A stretch of DNA of 64,000 bases from Modestobacter roseus (GTDB lineage Bacteria; Actinomycetota; Actinomycetes; Mycobacteriales; Geodermatophilaceae), in NCBI RefSeq assembly GCF_007994135.1, contig NZ_VLKF01000001.1:4340001-4404000 (forward strand), given 5' to 3'. The notes under the pieces are model-generated. The model worked only from the letters and a program-made list of their open reading frames with translations. It had not been told where the DNA came from and made no database searches. Each line of letters begins with the position of its first letter. Position 1 is the stretch's first letter. Made by a program: the position numbers and the translations under genes. This document shows positions 47,401 to 57,783 of the stretch, one piece after another.

Positions 47401-50400
47401 GGACCTGGACGGTGACAAGGTGACCTTCCGCCGGGCCGACGGCGGGAACGGCCACCTCGACGACGCCCTCTTCCGCGTCGAGAAGGTCGAGGCGATCCGG
47501 GGCAAGGCCGGCAGCACCGATCTCGCCCCTGCCGTCACCAATGTCGTCTACACCGCTGCGGGCAACCCGCGGCTCCTGCTGGCGCCCACCGACGCCGGTG
47601 CGGCGTGCGGTGACCCGGCGACGACCCAACCCGCCGGCTGTCGCGCCCTGGAGTTCGTCTACAGCGGCTCGGGCACGGGGGAGCGGTTGCAGGAGATCCG
47701 GCTGCGGGCCACCGGGGCTGCGCCCGGGGCCGACGGTCTCGTCACCGGGTCGTCCCCGGTGCAGGCACAGACGATCACCCTCGCCGTCTACTCCTACGAC
47801 GCGAACGGTCGTCTGGCCGGTGTCACGGACCCGCGGACCAGTGCGGCAGTGAGCTACGGCTACCGCAGCGATGGTCGATTGTCCGCGATCACCCCGGTCG
47901 GCGGAACGGCCACCTGGTCGTTGGGTTACGACGGCGAGGCGTACCCGCGTCTGTCGACCGCGGTCATCGACGATCAGCCCGGCGCGGGTCTGCCGGCCCA
48001 GCAGACGAGCATCCGCTACGACGTCCCGCGGAACGGCAGCGCCGGGCTGCCGACGTTGACCGCCAATGAGGTGGCCCGGTGGGGGCAGAAGTCCACCCCC
48101 ACCGACCTGACGGCCGTCTTCGACGCGGCGACCGTCCCCGATGCGGCACCGACGGAGTCGCAGTGGCGCGGGGCGACCCTGTACGCCCTCGACGTCAACG
48201 GCCGCGTGGTCAACACGGCCAACTACGGCGGCACGGCCCACCAGGACACCGGCGAGGACCAGGCGCCCGCCTGGCGGATCAGCACGACCGAGTACGACAC
48301 CGACGGGAAGGGCAACGTCGTCCGCTCGCTGACGGCGGGCAACCGTGACCGGGCGCTGGCCGCCGGCGATGGCAGCGCGGTGCAGGCGAAGCTGCTGGAC
48401 ACCGTCAATGTCTACTCGGTCGACGGCCTGGACCTGCTGCGCGCCTACGGCCCCGCACGTCCGGTCGTGGTGGCCGACGGATCACGGCTGGTCAGCGCCC
48501 GCACGCGGACGACCACCGAGTACGACACGAAGGCGAACCACCCGGAGTTCGAGCAGAGCCTGCACCTGCCCGTGCGCACGGTGACCGACGCGGTGGAGAT
48601 CCACACCGGGCTGCCCGCGGGGTCCACCGGTACGGAGCCGGGGCTGCCGGCGCTGGACAACGGCAGCCGGGTGACCACGCTGGAATACGGATCGCCCAAC
48701 GCCTGGAAGTTCGGGACGCCGACCGCGACCCGGGTGGCGCCCGGAGGCGGAGCGGCGGAGGTCATCACCCGGCAGGTCGTCGACGAGCAGGGGCGGACGA
48801 CGTCCCGCACCCTCCCGTCGGGTGGCACCGTCACGAACACCGCGGCGACGACGATCAAGATCTACTACGCAGCGACGAACGCCGACCCGCAGTGCGTGAA
48901 CCAGGCGTGGGCAGGGTGGCTGTGCAAGAGCCTGCCCGGCGGGGCGCCGTCGGCCGGCGCGCCCATCCCGACGAGCCACGTGGTCGGCTACGACGTCTAC
49001 GGCAACCCGACGCGGACGGTGGAGACCGGCCAGGGGGTCAGCCGCACCACCGACGTCAGCTACGACGCCGCCGGCAGGTCCCGGCGGTCGGTGACCACGG
49101 GCACCGGTCCGGAGGTCGGGCAGCTGCGCCCGGTGACCGAGACCCTCTACAACGCCGCCGGTCTGGTCGAGCGCACCCAGCTGCTCAACCCTGGCGGCGG
49201 GGTCGGCGGCAACGCCGCCGACGGCACGGCGCCGATCACCCGCACCTACGACGCCTACGGCCGCCTGGTCACCTACACCGACGGCACCGGCCTGGTGAGC
49301 TCCTACTCCTACGACGCGGTCGGCCGGCTCACCACGCTGGCCAACGACCACGGCACCCGGACGGTGGGCTACGACGGCAACGGTGAGCGCGGCAGCCTGC
49401 CGACCACGGTGGAGGTGTCCGGCGTCGGGAGGTTCACGGCTCGGTACGGCGCTGACGGGTCGTTGGTGCGGGAGGACCTTCCTGGTGGGTTCAGTGCGAC
49501 GACGATCCGCGACGCCGGCGGGGACGCGGTCAGCCTGACCTACCGCAAGGCTGCGGCGGACGGGTCGGTGAGTGAGTGGCTGCGGTCGACGGCGAGCGTC
49601 AACGCGTTCGACCAGGTGGACACCTACCGGACGGTGACCGCGCAGGGCACCGGTCGGGCCACCCGGTACAGCTACGACGGGCTGGGTCGGCTGGTCACGG
49701 CGACGGACACGACGGCGCTGAATGCGGCCGGGTTCCCGACCGGGCCGTCGTGCACTCGGCGGTACACCTTCGACGTCAACAGCAACCGGACGGCGCTGAG
49801 CCAGGTTGGGAGTGCAGGCGCGCCGCCGGAGGCGTGTGCGAGCAGCGTGCCGGCCGCGGACAGCTACGCCTATGACTCGGCGGACCGGTTGCAGCCGGCG
49901 GGTGCGCGGGGCGCGTTGCGGTATGACGCGTTGGGTCGTACGCGGGTGCTGCCGTCGGTGGACACCGCCGACCTGGGTGCCGAGGTCGGGCTGGACTACT
50001 ACGTCGATGACCTGGTCGCGAACATGGTGCAGGGCACCCGGACCAGCATCTTCGGGTTGGACGCTGCCGCTCGGCGAACGGTGCGCAGTGACACCGACAC
50101 CACCACGCCCGGGGTGACCCGGCGGCAGGTCAGCTACTACACCGGGGACGACGACAACCCTGACGTGGTCAAGGAGACCGACAACAGCTTCACGCGCAAC
50201 GTGCTGTCCTTCGGTGGGCTGACCGCGACGGTCGGCTCCGCCGGGACCGCGGGCGCGACGGTGACGCTGCAGCTGGCCAACCTGCACGGCGATGTCGCCG
50301 CCACCGTGCCGGTCACGGCGACCAGCCCGAGCGACATGCGGGTCACCGAGACCACCGAATACGGGGAGCCACGCACCCAGCCGACGGCCGGTACGACCGC

Positions 50401-50962
50401 ACCGCGGTACGGCTGGCTGGGCACCCACCAGCGCGACGCCAGCACCCCCGGCGGCATCACCCTCATGGGCGTCCGCCTGTATTCGGCCGACCTCGGCCGC
50501 TTCCTCAGCGTCGACCCCGTCGAAGGCGGCAGTGCCAACGCTTACGACTACGTGAACGCCGACCCAATCAACGTGCAAGATATTGATGGGCGGTGTCCGT
50601 GGTGCGTGGTTGGGGCAATACTGGTACGAGCTGCGCTCAAAGCCCTCGCGAAGAAGGCCGCGGCGCGTGCTGCACAGCAAGCGGCTGCCAGGGCACTGTC
50701 AGCATCCCTGCGCCACAACCTGCAAAAGCGAGTCCTCGACCATGTCTTTGTTCCTAAACATAACTTTGGAACATTGGTTTCGCGACTCGGGTCTCGGGAG
50801 GCTGTTATGAATCGAATAGTGTCCAGTATCGGCCAGGTGAAGCCTGGCGTCTACGGTAGCAGGAACCCCATTGATCGAACGATCATGGGGCAGCGAGTGA
50901 CCATTCGCGGACGCATGGGCACTGATGGTGTCTTCAAAATCGGCACGGCGTTCATTCCATGA
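44354..50962 (+). CDS. LGFP/RHS-repeat wall protein with C-terminal toxin-like module
   Basis: A protein of about 2,200 residues. After an acidic stretch, a DNRLRE-type domain (about residues 300-470) precedes five LGFP repeats (about 490-750) of the kind that bind the actinobacterial cell wall. From about 880 come RHS/YD repeats (YDALGRT, YDAVGRL) ending in the RHS core hallmark [20 protein letters not shown] and a DIDG junction. The final ~130 residues start with two Cys and an Ala/Lys-rich helix, then a compact domain with HVFVPKHNF and a KIGTAFIP end. This C-terminal part is likely a nuclease-like toxin. The signal peptide lies in another frame upstream. Overlaps the next gene by ATGA. 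Confidence 0.85.
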   Translation: MIGCPPSREVPAPATADLSVQPPLVDELPQVDLPEMPDEFAPDVEAAFEEALALGMAAETGNPTEIASATTESTIKFAMPDGTVRVETSAGPVRTIVDGEWVPVDTTLRFTDAGVQPTAVAGGDITFSDGTAGAPMSALGDGESSALRVHWDGDLPRPELSGDTATYRDVLPDVDLVLTATRIGFTQQLVVNERPRPDTLRALSQLEFPLDARGAELVQRESGELELSDGDEVVVRAAAPVMWDARIDPESGEAAVVEAIPMELDESGEPQTDATLVLTPDVDFLTDPATVYPVTIDPTQTLYLYEDTYVQNNIRIDQQYWQPNLLVGTYNGGGQVNRSLMMFDVDNAVNRVITSATLGLWENWSSSCSPRWVDIREAGWFDPWSVIWPGPPLGALVANANVAKGYNASCPAGWVDFNMTNWTAFFANLANNKGSEMALAVVASSEVDSAGWKKFNSANAANNWPTLYFSYDGNCDQYWGNTICGPVRDRWLAMGGPNSYLGYPTTAQVCGLRNGGCFNHFEGGSIYWTQATGAVDIDVDLRNRWSALGWEGSYLGYPTTPTTCGLKGGGCFNHFQGGSIYWTPGTGPVDIRTDLRNRWSALGWEGSYLGYPTTPTTCGLKGGGCFNHFQGGSIYWTPGTGPVDIRTDLRNRWSALGWEGSYLGYPTTPTTCGLKDGGCFNHFQGGSIYWTQATGARDVRGPTRDAWAALGWERSWLGYPTGDPQPVAGGIRQEFQGGNIVWDERSNTTIVGAGMLRHPTQFQRVTQARTQLKATAKTPAGAGSYDGVRFEWRPYSLAPSDPWASVNPSTLRLPDESGVSGTWLPLVDEDGGKASATYTWNATTSIPADGLFQVRACLRLVGGGADRCTGVTQITVDRAGLTGANATADAGPGTVSLLTGAYAVTGRDAEVTAPHGGLAAVRNFASNAPARPGPLGPGWRLSLAVDEAGADYESLTDRTSTVLITRGDGTQLPFVRKSSAPGDVNNYVAEGEASTEGSTLTFEPGPAGTASTYVLKDLDGDKVTFRRADGGNGHLDDALFRVEKVEAIRGKAGSTDLAPAVTNVVYTAAGNPRLLLAPTDAGAACGDPATTQPAGCRALEFVYSGSGTGERLQEIRLRATGAAPGADGLVTGSSPVQAQTITLAVYSYDANGRLAGVTDPRTSAAVSYGYRSDGRLSAITPVGGTATWSLGYDGEAYPRLSTAVIDDQPGAGLPAQQTSIRYDVPRNGSAGLPTLTANEVARWGQKSTPTDLTAVFDAATVPDAAPTESQWRGATLYALDVNGRVVNTANYGGTAHQDTGEDQAPAWRISTTEYDTDGKGNVVRSLTAGNRDRALAAGDGSAVQAKLLDTVNVYSVDGLDLLRAYGPARPVVVADGSRLVSARTRTTTEYDTKANHPEFEQSLHLPVRTVTDAVEIHTGLPAGSTGTEPGLPALDNGSRVTTLEYGSPNAWKFGTPTATRVAPGGGAAEVITRQVVDEQGRTTSRTLPSGGTVTNTAATTIKIYYAATNADPQCVNQAWAGWLCKSLPGGAPSAGAPIPTSHVVGYDVYGNPTRTVETGQGVSRTTDVSYDAAGRSRRSVTTGTGPEVGQLRPVTETLYNAAGLVERTQLLNPGGGVGGNAADGTAPITRTYDAYGRLVTYTDGTGLVSSYSYDAVGRLTTLANDHGTRTVGYDGNGERGSLPTTVEVSGVGRFTARYGADGSLVREDLPGGFSATTIRDAGGDAVSLTYRKAAADGSVSEWLRSTASVNAFDQVDTYRTVTAQGTGRATRYSYDGLGRLVTATDTTALNAAGFPTGPSCTRRYTFDVNSNRTALSQVGSAGAPPEACASSVPAADSYAYDSADRLQPAGARGALRYDALGRTRVLPSVDTADLGAEVGLDYYVDDLVANMVQGTRTSIFGLDAAARRTVRSDTDTTTPGVTRRQVSYYTGDDDNPDVVKETDNSFTRNVLSFGGLTATVGSAGTAGATVTLQLANLHGDVAATVPVTATSPSDMRVTETTEYGEPRTQPTAGTTAPRYGWLGTHQRDASTPGGITLMGVRLYSADLGRFLSVDPVEGGSANAYDYVNADPINVQDIDGRCPWCVVGAILVRAALKALAKKAAARAAQQAAARALSASLRHNLQKRVLDHVFVPKHNFGTLVSRLGSREAVMNRIVSSIGQVKPGVYGSRNPIDRTIMGQRVTIRGRMGTDGVFKIGTAFIP
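45979..46464. repeat. 162-bp tandem DNA repeat encoding LGFP modules
   Basis: Three consecutive 54-codon units begin at 45979, 46141 and 46303. The first two are almost identical at the DNA level, synonymous sites included; the third diverges after about 80 bases. Flanking LGFP units on both sides are clearly divergent, so the identical copies are a recent expansion or conversion. Confidence 0.9.
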
Positions 50963-51582
50963 CAACAGGCCACGCGACTGATGATGAGTTGAAAGCAATT
51001 GCTCGGATCAAGCGAGAGTACGCCGCGAGCGGTGATGTCGAGCGCGCCATCGATTTGGCACAGCTGTACCTCGACCCACTCCATGACGAGGAGCTGGCGG
51101 GGTCGATTCTGACCGACGTGCTGGCTCGGGATCCGAAGAATGAGCGGGCGAGATTCTGGATGACTTACTACAAAATACACGGTGAATATACCGATGAAGC
51201 AGTTCTTGAGGGTCGCGAACTGGCGCGTAAGCTCCGGTCGGCAGTATTCCCGTGGAATGCTGCAGCGCTACTGTTGGAAGTTGATGCTGAGGAATGGCTG
51301 TCCGTGGACGGAGATCCGGTCGTCCGTGCTGCCCTGCTACAGCAATCTGTCGAGCTTGCTCCTGATTGGGTGGCGAACCGACGCGCCTTGTCGGCCTATC
51401 TCGCGCGGTTGGGTCGGAGGCGAGAGGCGATCGAGCATCTTGAGGCGGCTATAGTGAACCTAGCCAATGCCAGCCCTCCCCTCGATGTAGTCGACGAGTA
51501 TTTTCATGTGGATGTGACTGGGTTGGTCGAAGATCGGGCCACCTTATTGGAAGAGCTTCGCGACTTGAAGGAGCATCCGTAG
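50959..51582 (+). CDS. TPR-like protein, candidate immunity to the RHS toxin
   Basis: The 207-residue soluble, helical, acidic protein has TPR-like segments ([51 protein letters not shown]). It starts within the stop codon of the RHS gene (ATGA), the usual arrangement for an immunity gene. Codon use differs from neighbours, with TTA, ATA and CTA codons and lower GC, as in the RHS tail. No family assignment; the immunity role is inferred from position. Confidence 0.65.
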   Translation: MTTGHATDDELKAIARIKREYAASGDVERAIDLAQLYLDPLHDEELAGSILTDVLARDPKNERARFWMTYYKIHGEYTDEAVLEGRELARKLRSAVFPWNAAALLLEVDAEEWLSVDGDPVVRAALLQQSVELAPDWVANRRALSAYLARLGRRREAIEHLEAAIVNLANASPPLDVVDEYFHVDVTGLVEDRATLLEELRDLKEHP

Positions 51583-51649
51583 GGAAGCGCTAAGCCCCCG
51601 GTTGCGCCACTTGAACTGACGGGCGAAGCAGACGACTGGGGCTCGATTC

Positions 51650-51770
51650 AGAGCATCGTGCGAAGGCGTTCGCGGCGGGCGCGGAGGACGTCGACCGAGG
51701 CGGACGCCGACGGGGGCTGGGCTCCGACTGGCACAGCTGGGTGTGCAGCGCGGCCTGGGGCTGGAGTGCG
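51650..51770 (-). pseudogene. decayed copy of the 3' end of the SF2 helicase gene
   Basis: About 120 bases match the last codons and stop region of the helicase gene that ends at 52460 (copy at 52462-52582) at roughly 88% identity by eye. The copy includes a one-base deletion in a C run that breaks the frame, so it is not functional. It lies just after the probable immunity gene and is in direct repeat orientation with the intact gene end. Confidence 0.8.
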
Positions 51771-51821
51771 GGATGCCCACCTGAAATGGCAGTCAATGCG
51801 CGAGGAGATAGGGACGGAGCC

Positions 51822-52409
51822 GTGGTGAGTGATGTCCGATTCCCGGGCTCATCACGTGAGGAGGGTTCTCCAACGGTGCTCGGCCGGTGGGGCATGCCGA
51901 TGCTCGCCTTCCTCGTGTTCGCGACCATCGCGGCCTTCGTCGCCGCGTGAGCCTGGATCGCGCCGCCCCCGAGCGCGCCCGTGGGGGATCTCCTCAGCGT
52001 CACGACGCCGCTCGGGTTCCTGGAGATGAGCTTCTACCTGCTGGCAACCTGCATGATCGTGGGTGACCGCACGGGCCACATCGACGTCATCGGTCCTCTA
52101 CTGGTGCGCCGTATACCGGCGACCGCCATCGCCGACGTCGACTCGAGTCAGGGTCTGCGCATCACGCTGCATTCAGGGCGGACCATCAGGTCCGTGGCCC
52201 ACGGGCAGTCCCTGCTCGGTGATTGGGCGAAGTACCCTCGCTCCGCCCGGGCGGCGGCACGCATTGCGGAGTTCCGGAGTCGCTTCCCGGATCCAGCTGC
52301 CGAAGACGAGGCGAGCGTGGTGACCCACCTGCGCGTCGCAGGCCTCACGGTGGCGCTGGCGCTCGGTGCGCTGCTCCTGGCCGGCACCTTCGTGATCAAC
52401 CACCTGTGA
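51822..52409 (+). pseudogene. PH-domain-like membrane protein interrupted by an in-frame TGA
   Basis: Reading from the GTG at 51822, a hydrophobic helix (MPMLAFLVFATIAAFVAA) is followed by a TGA at 51948 and then, in the same frame, by AWIAPPPSAP, a second helix, a PH-like strand region (LLVRRIPATAIADVDSSQGLRITLHSGRTI) and a final transmembrane helix. The stop falls in the linker between helix one and two. A GTG at 51981 could restart the second part alone (142 residues). The gene is bracketed by the two helicase-end copies. Confidence 0.6.
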
Positions 52410-52459
52410 CTGTGCCGCCTAGCCGCTAATGCTCGGCTGCGCAGGCGGCGGGCTGAGCG

Positions 52460-54250
52460 TTAGAGCATGGTGCGGAGGCGCTCGCGGCGGGCGCGGAGGA
52501 CGTCGACCGACGCGGACGCCGACGGGGGACCGGGCACCGACTGGCGCAGCTGGGTGTGCACCACGGCCTGCGGCTGTGAGGTCTTCGCCGCGATCCGGTT
52601 GACCAGGCGGTTGATCTCCCGGCGCAGGTCGGTGGCGTCGCGCCAGGAGCGGCCGGCCTCCTCTTCCTCCGGGTGGTCCTCGACGACCATGAAGCCGTCG
52701 TCGTCCCCGTTGCGGTGCGAGGCGGCGATCCGGGCGCGGAGTTCGTCGTCCCGCTTGGCGAGCAGCTCGGCGGTCTGCGCGGCGGTGAGCAGGCCGGGGA
52801 TGCCGAGGAAGTCCTCCGCCTCGGCCTCGAGCGGCTCCACCACAGCAGTGCCTGCGCCGGTGTGCGCCGTCCCGCTGGACAGCACGTGCGCGAACCGCGC
52901 GTCGGCCTCCAGCGCCTCCCACTGCTGCATCTCGCCCTCCCGCGGCTCGCGCGGCGGCAGGTCGAGCGCCTCCAGCTCCTCGTCGGGCTGGCTCTTCGGC
53001 GGCGGCATGACGTGGTTGCGCTGCTCTTCCATGGAGGCGGCCAGCGACAGCAGCGGGCGCACCGCGGGGAGGAACACCGTCGCCGACTCGTGCGGCGTCC
53101 GGGCGCGGACGACGCGACCGACGGCCTGGGCGAAGAACAGCGGCGTCCGGTAGGAGGTCATCCAGGCCAGGACGGCGGCGCGGGGCACGTCGACGCCCTC
53201 GGAGACCATCCGCACGCAGACCGCGATCCGGGCGCCGCCCTTGTTGAACTTCTCGATCTTCTTCGACGCCTTCGGGTCGTCGGAGAGGATCAGCTCCGGC
53301 GCCTTCCCGGTCACCCGGCGCACGATCTTGGCGTACTCGCGGGCGTCGTCCTGGTCGCTGGCCAGCACCAGCCCGGCGGCGTCGGGCATGCCGCCCTCCT
53401 CGCGGAGGTGGGTGATCCGGTCGTCCATCGCGGCGATCACGTGCGGCACCCACTGGCCCTTGGGGTCCAGCGCGGTGCGCCAGGCCTGCATCTCAACCGA
53501 GCGGGTGCCGGCCTCGGACAGCGACGCGGCGACCACCTCGCCGGCGGAGTTCCGCCAGCGGGACGTGCCGGTGTACGCGGCGAACACGACGGGCCGGACG
53601 ACGTTGTCGGCCAGCGCTTCCTTGTAGCCGTAGGTGAAGTCGGCCGTCGACATCAGGCCGCCCTGGCCCTCGAAGCCGTCCTCCACGTACTTCACGAACG
53701 GGATGCGCTCGTCGGCCTTGGTGCGGAACGGCGTCCCGGTCAGGCAGAGCCGGCGGGCCGCGCGGCCGTAGGCCTCCTCGACCGCCTCGCCCCAGGAGAG
53801 GCCGTCGCCGGCGTGGTGCACCTCGTCCAGGATCACCAGCGTCTTGACCGTGGTGGCCCGGGCCGCGTGCAGCATCGGCTTGCCGGCCACCTGTGCGTAG
53901 GTGGTCACGTAGCCCTGGGTGCCGGCGCGCACCGGGCCGACGGCGTTGGTCAGGTTGGGGTCGAGCACGATGCCCATCGCGTCGGCCGCGTCGGCCCACT
54001 GCAGGCGCAGGTGGTCGGTCGGGCAGACCACGATCACCCGGGCGACCTCGCGCTTGGCGAGCAGCCGGGCGGCCAGGGTCAGCGCGAAGGTGGTCTTCCC
54101 CGCGCCCGGGGTCGCGGTGACCAGGAAGTCCTTCGGGGACTCCTCCTCGTACTTGCCGAGAGCGGCCTGCTGCCAGGCCCGGAGCGGTCGGCTGGTCGTC
54201 TGCGGGGCCCGGGCCGCCGCCTGTGTTGCAGTCGCCATGTCGGGAGTCAT
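52460..54250 (-). CDS. SF2 DEAD/DEAH-box helicase (restriction-type ATPase)
   Basis: The superfamily II helicase has about 596 residues. Motif I is ATPGAGKTT, motif II DEVHH, motif III LTGTPFR, and motif VI QAVGRVVRAR. N-terminal residues 30-45 carry the RAWQQAAL 'Q-like' element. The C-terminal third is charged, with EEEEAGRSWRDA and a helical end. It resembles the type III restriction/UvrB-like group, and no methyltransferase is adjacent, so a repair or RNA role is as likely as restriction. The ATG at 54250 or at 54238 is the likely start; neither has a Shine-Dalgarno. Confidence 0.85.
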   Translation of the reverse strand: MTPDMATATQAAARAPQTTSRPLRAWQQAALGKYEEESPKDFLVTATPGAGKTTFALTLAARLLAKREVARVIVVCPTDHLRLQWADAADAMGIVLDPNLTNAVGPVRAGTQGYVTTYAQVAGKPMLHAARATTVKTLVILDEVHHAGDGLSWGEAVEEAYGRAARRLCLTGTPFRTKADERIPFVKYVEDGFEGQGGLMSTADFTYGYKEALADNVVRPVVFAAYTGTSRWRNSAGEVVAASLSEAGTRSVEMQAWRTALDPKGQWVPHVIAAMDDRITHLREEGGMPDAAGLVLASDQDDAREYAKIVRRVTGKAPELILSDDPKASKKIEKFNKGGARIAVCVRMVSEGVDVPRAAVLAWMTSYRTPLFFAQAVGRVVRARTPHESATVFLPAVRPLLSLAASMEEQRNHVMPPPKSQPDEELEALDLPPREPREGEMQQWEALEADARFAHVLSSGTAHTGAGTAVVEPLEAEAEDFLGIPGLLTAAQTAELLAKRDDELRARIAASHRNGDDDGFMVVEDHPEEEEAGRSWRDATDLRREINRLVNRIAAKTSQPQAVVHTQLRQSVPGPPSASASVDVLRARRERLRTML

Positions 54251-54684
54251 TCTGGACGGCGGTCGGGCAACACGCCCAACGGGGTGCCTCCGGCGCGCCA
54301 CCGCCGCCCCGACGTATACGCGCCGGTCCTCAGCCCGCTGACCTGCACGTTCATCCTGTCAAGGGCCCAAGGTGTGGTCATCCTCATCCCCGGGGCGGAC
54401 CCTCCCGTCACACCGCTCCCACCCGGGGTCAGGGGCGGCCGCCTCGTCCCTCGGCAGAGGCCCGGGGGAGCGCGCTCGCGGACGAGTTCCCCGCGCGAGT
54501 GCCCGGTCGATCCGGCTCGGCGAAGCCGCTGCGTCGTGCAACCACGCCGACGCGGCCGCTCCGCGCGACGTACGCTGGTGGACGGCCCCTCGACCAGGAG
54601 GCCCGATCGGCCCGGTCCCCAGCGGGACACCCCCCGCTGTTCGGCGCTGCCCATCCCCATCCCGTGTTGCCTCCTGGAGTCCTC
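54251..54684. other. 434-base divergent regulatory gap
   Basis: No credible gene. On the helicase side TATACG (54313-54318, minus strand) may be a -10. On the aminotransferase side TACGCT (about 54572) may be a -10, leaving a leader of about 100 bases. TGACCTGCACG at 54339 resembles segments in front of carD and the cold-shock gene. Confidence 0.4.
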
Positions 54685-55887
54685 GTGTCCGCTGCCGTCC
54701 TGTCCCGCACCCTGCCGCCGCTGGCCCAGCGGCTCACCGGGGTCGCCAGCTCCCCGGTCCGCGAGCTGCTCGCGCTGCTCGACCGGCCGGGCGTCATCTC
54801 CTTCGCCGGGGGCCTGCCCGCGCCCGAGCTGTTCGACCTCGACGGCGTCCGGGCCGCCTACGACAGCGTGCTGTGGGGTCCGTACGCCCGCCGTGCGCTG
54901 CAGTACGCCCCGACGGAGGGCGACCGCCAGCTGCGCGCGCGGGTGGCCGCCCGGCTGACCGCCCGCGGGATGCTCAGCTCGGTCGACGACCTGCTGGTCA
55001 CCTCGGGGTCGCAGCAGGCGCTGAACCTGGTGGCCGCGGCGCTGCTCGACCCCGGCGCCGTCGTGCTGGTCGAGGACCCGACCTACCTGGCCGCGCTGCA
55101 GTGCTTCCAGCTGGCCGGGGCCCGGGTGGTCCCGGTCGCCACCGACGAGCACGGCATGGACCCGGCGGCGCTGGCGGAGACGATCCGGCGGGAGCAGCCG
55201 GCGCTGGTCTACCTGGTGCCCACCTTCGCCAACCCGACCGGCCGCACGATGCCCGAGCACCGCCGCGCCGAGGTCGTCGAGCTGACGGCCCGGCACGGCG
55301 TCTGGCTGGTGGAGGACGACCCCTACGGGGAGCTGCGGTACCGGGGTGCGGACGTTCCGCCGCTGGCCGCCCAGCCGGGGGCCGACGAGCACGTCGTCCA
55401 CCTGGGCAGCTTCTCGAAGATCGCCGCTCCCGGGCTGCGGTTGGGCTGGCTCCGGGCGCCGTCACGGCTGCTGCCGGCGCTGACCGTGGCCAAGCAGGCG
55501 GCCGACCTGCACACCTCGACGGTCGACCAGGCGGCCGCGGCGGCCTGGTTCGCCGCCGCCGACGTCGAGACGCACCTGCAGACGCTGCGCCGGGCGTACC
55601 GGCAGCGCCGGGACGCGATGGTGGCCGCGCTGCCGGGCACGCTGCCGGCGGGAAGCAGCTGGAACGAGCCGGACGGCGGGATGTTCGTCTGGGCGCGGCT
55701 GCCCGGCGACGTGGACACCGCCGAGCTGCTGCCGTCGGCGCTCGCCGCCGACGTCGCCTTCGTGCCCGGGGCGGCGTTCTACGCCGGGACGCCGGACCGG
55801 TCGACGCTCCGGCTGTCGTTCACCACGCACACCCCGGAGCGGATCGCCGAGGGCATGGCCCGGCTGGCCGGCGTGCTCCGGAGCTGA
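54685..55887 (+). CDS. class I/II PLP-dependent aminotransferase
   Basis: The 400-residue fold-type I enzyme has SFAGGLPAPELFD at the N-terminus, SGSQQALNLVAAALLDPG, FANPTGRTMP, and the PLP lysine in SFSKIAAPGLRLGW. It resembles the 2-aminoadipate/LysN-like and MocR-related aminotransferase group, here without the winged-helix domain. The substrate is not decided. The GTG has CTGGAG 5 bases upstream. It is convergent with the large membrane protein gene, only seven bases away. Confidence 0.9.
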   Translation: MSAAVLSRTLPPLAQRLTGVASSPVRELLALLDRPGVISFAGGLPAPELFDLDGVRAAYDSVLWGPYARRALQYAPTEGDRQLRARVAARLTARGMLSSVDDLLVTSGSQQALNLVAAALLDPGAVVLVEDPTYLAALQCFQLAGARVVPVATDEHGMDPAALAETIRREQPALVYLVPTFANPTGRTMPEHRRAEVVELTARHGVWLVEDDPYGELRYRGADVPPLAAQPGADEHVVHLGSFSKIAAPGLRLGWLRAPSRLLPALTVAKQAADLHTSTVDQAAAAAWFAAADVETHLQTLRRAYRQRRDAMVAALPGTLPAGSSWNEPDGGMFVWARLPGDVDTAELLPSALAADVAFVPGAAFYAGTPDRSTLRLSFTTHTPERIAEGMARLAGVLRS

Positions 55888-55894
55888 CGCCGGG

Positions 55895-57715
55895 TCAGTG
55901 GGCGTGCCCGTCGACCGGGTCGGGCGCGTCCGGCTCCTCCTGGTCGCGGGCCCAAGCATGGGCCGGGTCCAGCAGGTCCAGCAGCACGAACGGTGGGAGG
56001 TCCACGGCCGGGGCGGTGGGCAGCAGCGGCGCCTCGATCCCGGGCACACGGACGACGACGGCCGCCCCGTGGCCGAGCCCGCCGTGCACCGAGAGCTGTG
56101 TCCCCGGCCGCAGCCGCGTCACGGCGTCGTGCGGCAGTGGCCGGGCCAGCGGGACGGCGGTGAACTCCGTCGGAACCACCAGCGGATCGGTGAGCAGCAG
56201 CAACGGGTCGCCGTCGGCGTCGGCCGTGAGGAGGCCGAGGGCTGGCCGGGGCGCCGTGTCCGCGGCCTGCCGCACCCGCCGCCGCCAGCGGGCCAGCGTG
56301 TGGACGCGCCACCCCGCCGTTCCCAGCGTGGCGACCGACGCGAGTGCCGCGACCGCCGCGCCGGTGTCCAGGTCGTCTGCCTCCCCGTCCAGCCGGGCCC
56401 AGCGAGGGGACTCGACGGCGTACCGGACGCGCACCTGCTCGCCGTCGGGGAGGTCTGACCCGGTCGTCACGTCCGCCCGTTGCTCCGTGCCGTCGGGCAG
56501 CCGGAAGGTGACGGTCACCTCGCCCGGGAACGGCCCGGCGGGGTCGGTGGCGATCCGGCCGGTGCTGGTGGCGGCGACGGGGGCCGTCTCGGAGGTCTGC
56601 AGCACCAGCCAGCGGTAGGGCCAGGGCCAGGTCAGCGCGAGCACGAACGCGAGGACCAGGGCCGGGACCCAGATGCGCGCGAGGAAGCGGCTGGCCGGCA
56701 CGGGCGTCCGGGCGCCGTCCGGTGCGTCCGGCCGGGACCAGGCGCTGGGCGGCACCTGGAGGGCCGCGTACGGGGCCAGCCTGGTCAGCACCTCGACCGC
56801 TGCCCGGCCGGGCCCGGGGTGGACGTCCTGCTCGGTGAGGGCGGCGAGCGGCATGACCGCCGGCGCGCGCGTGTCGGCGGGTGCGCTGGTGGCCAGCAGC
56901 CACTCGCGCCGACGGCTCCGCAGGTATCCGAGGCGAGCGACCCCGGCCGCGCCGGCCGGGACGGCGAACATCAGCGCGATCGTGACGAACAGGCCGGGCG
57001 TGGTCGGGTCACCCGGGTCCGGCCAGCCGGTGACCCGGACGTCCAGGGTGGTGCCGGCCGGCTCGTCCGCACAGTCGGCCTCGCCCTGCTGTGGTCGCCC
57101 CGAGGGGTCTCCCCACACGACGTCGCAGAAGCCCTCGCCGTCGCCCCCGGTCACGGTGACCGTCGTGGAGTAGCCGGTGAGGAACATGGAGGCGCAGTAC
57201 GCGAGCCACAGGGCGGCTGCCCCGACCAGGGCCCACCCCCACCAGGCGCGGCCCGGCGGGCGGAGGGCCGGTTCGGGCACGTCGTCCGGCGGCTCCAGGA
57301 GCGGCGGCGCCGCCCGGTCGCCTGCGGGTGGGGTCAGGAGCGCGTCGAGGAGGACGTCGGCGAGGTCGCCGTCCATCCGCACCTCGACGGTGCCGCCACG
57401 GTGCAGGCTCAGCCGCACCACGACGTCCCCGAACCGCGCCTGCCAGCCGGTGGCCTCCGCCACGGACAGCAGGTGGGCGCCGGTGAGGTCGATCCGCGTC
57501 CCGCCCCGACGAGCGGTCCACGTCGCCTGGCCGGCGGTTAGGAGGACGCGGCCGGCGCGCGGCCGTCCCCCCTCACGGGTCACACGGGCAGGAAGGGAAC
57601 TGACGCCCTGTTCGTGCAGCTGGGTCGTGGCGCGACGAGCGCGCCAGCCCTGCCACCACGCCACCGCGATGCCGAACACGATGCACCCGGCCATCTGCAC
57701 GAGGAACTGCGTCAC
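55895..57715 (-). CDS. large membrane protein with DUF3592-like region
   Basis: The 606-residue protein has membrane helices near residues 5-20, 160-180, 245-270 and 360-380, separated by soluble beta-rich stretches. One stretch, EQVRVRYAVESPRWARLDG, resembles the DUF3592 pattern of ER- or envelope-type proteins. It has no catalytic motif and no family name I can defend. The GTG start is likely. It lies 68 bases downstream of XPB on the same strand. Confidence 0.6.
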   Translation of the reverse strand: MTQFLVQMAGCIVFGIAVAWWQGWRARRATTQLHEQGVSSLPARVTREGGRPRAGRVLLTAGQATWTARRGGTRIDLTGAHLLSVAEATGWQARFGDVVVRLSLHRGGTVEVRMDGDLADVLLDALLTPPAGDRAAPPLLEPPDDVPEPALRPPGRAWWGWALVGAAALWLAYCASMFLTGYSTTVTVTGGDGEGFCDVVWGDPSGRPQQGEADCADEPAGTTLDVRVTGWPDPGDPTTPGLFVTIALMFAVPAGAAGVARLGYLRSRRREWLLATSAPADTRAPAVMPLAALTEQDVHPGPGRAAVEVLTRLAPYAALQVPPSAWSRPDAPDGARTPVPASRFLARIWVPALVLAFVLALTWPWPYRWLVLQTSETAPVAATSTGRIATDPAGPFPGEVTVTFRLPDGTEQRADVTTGSDLPDGEQVRVRYAVESPRWARLDGEADDLDTGAAVAALASVATLGTAGWRVHTLARWRRRVRQAADTAPRPALGLLTADADGDPLLLLTDPLVVPTEFTAVPLARPLPHDAVTRLRPGTQLSVHGGLGHGAAVVVRVPGIEAPLLPTAPAVDLPPFVLLDLLDPAHAWARDQEEPDAPDPVDGHAH

Positions 57716-57783
57716 CTGGTGCTGATCGGCACCGGGCGGGCCGGGTCAAGGCCAGTGGGACGGGTGCGCCGGCCCGCCGCTCC

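Noticed and set aside
51948..51950. TGA as selenocysteine codon
   Set aside because: No SECIS-like hairpin directly follows, and selenocysteine in a membrane linker has no precedent known to me.
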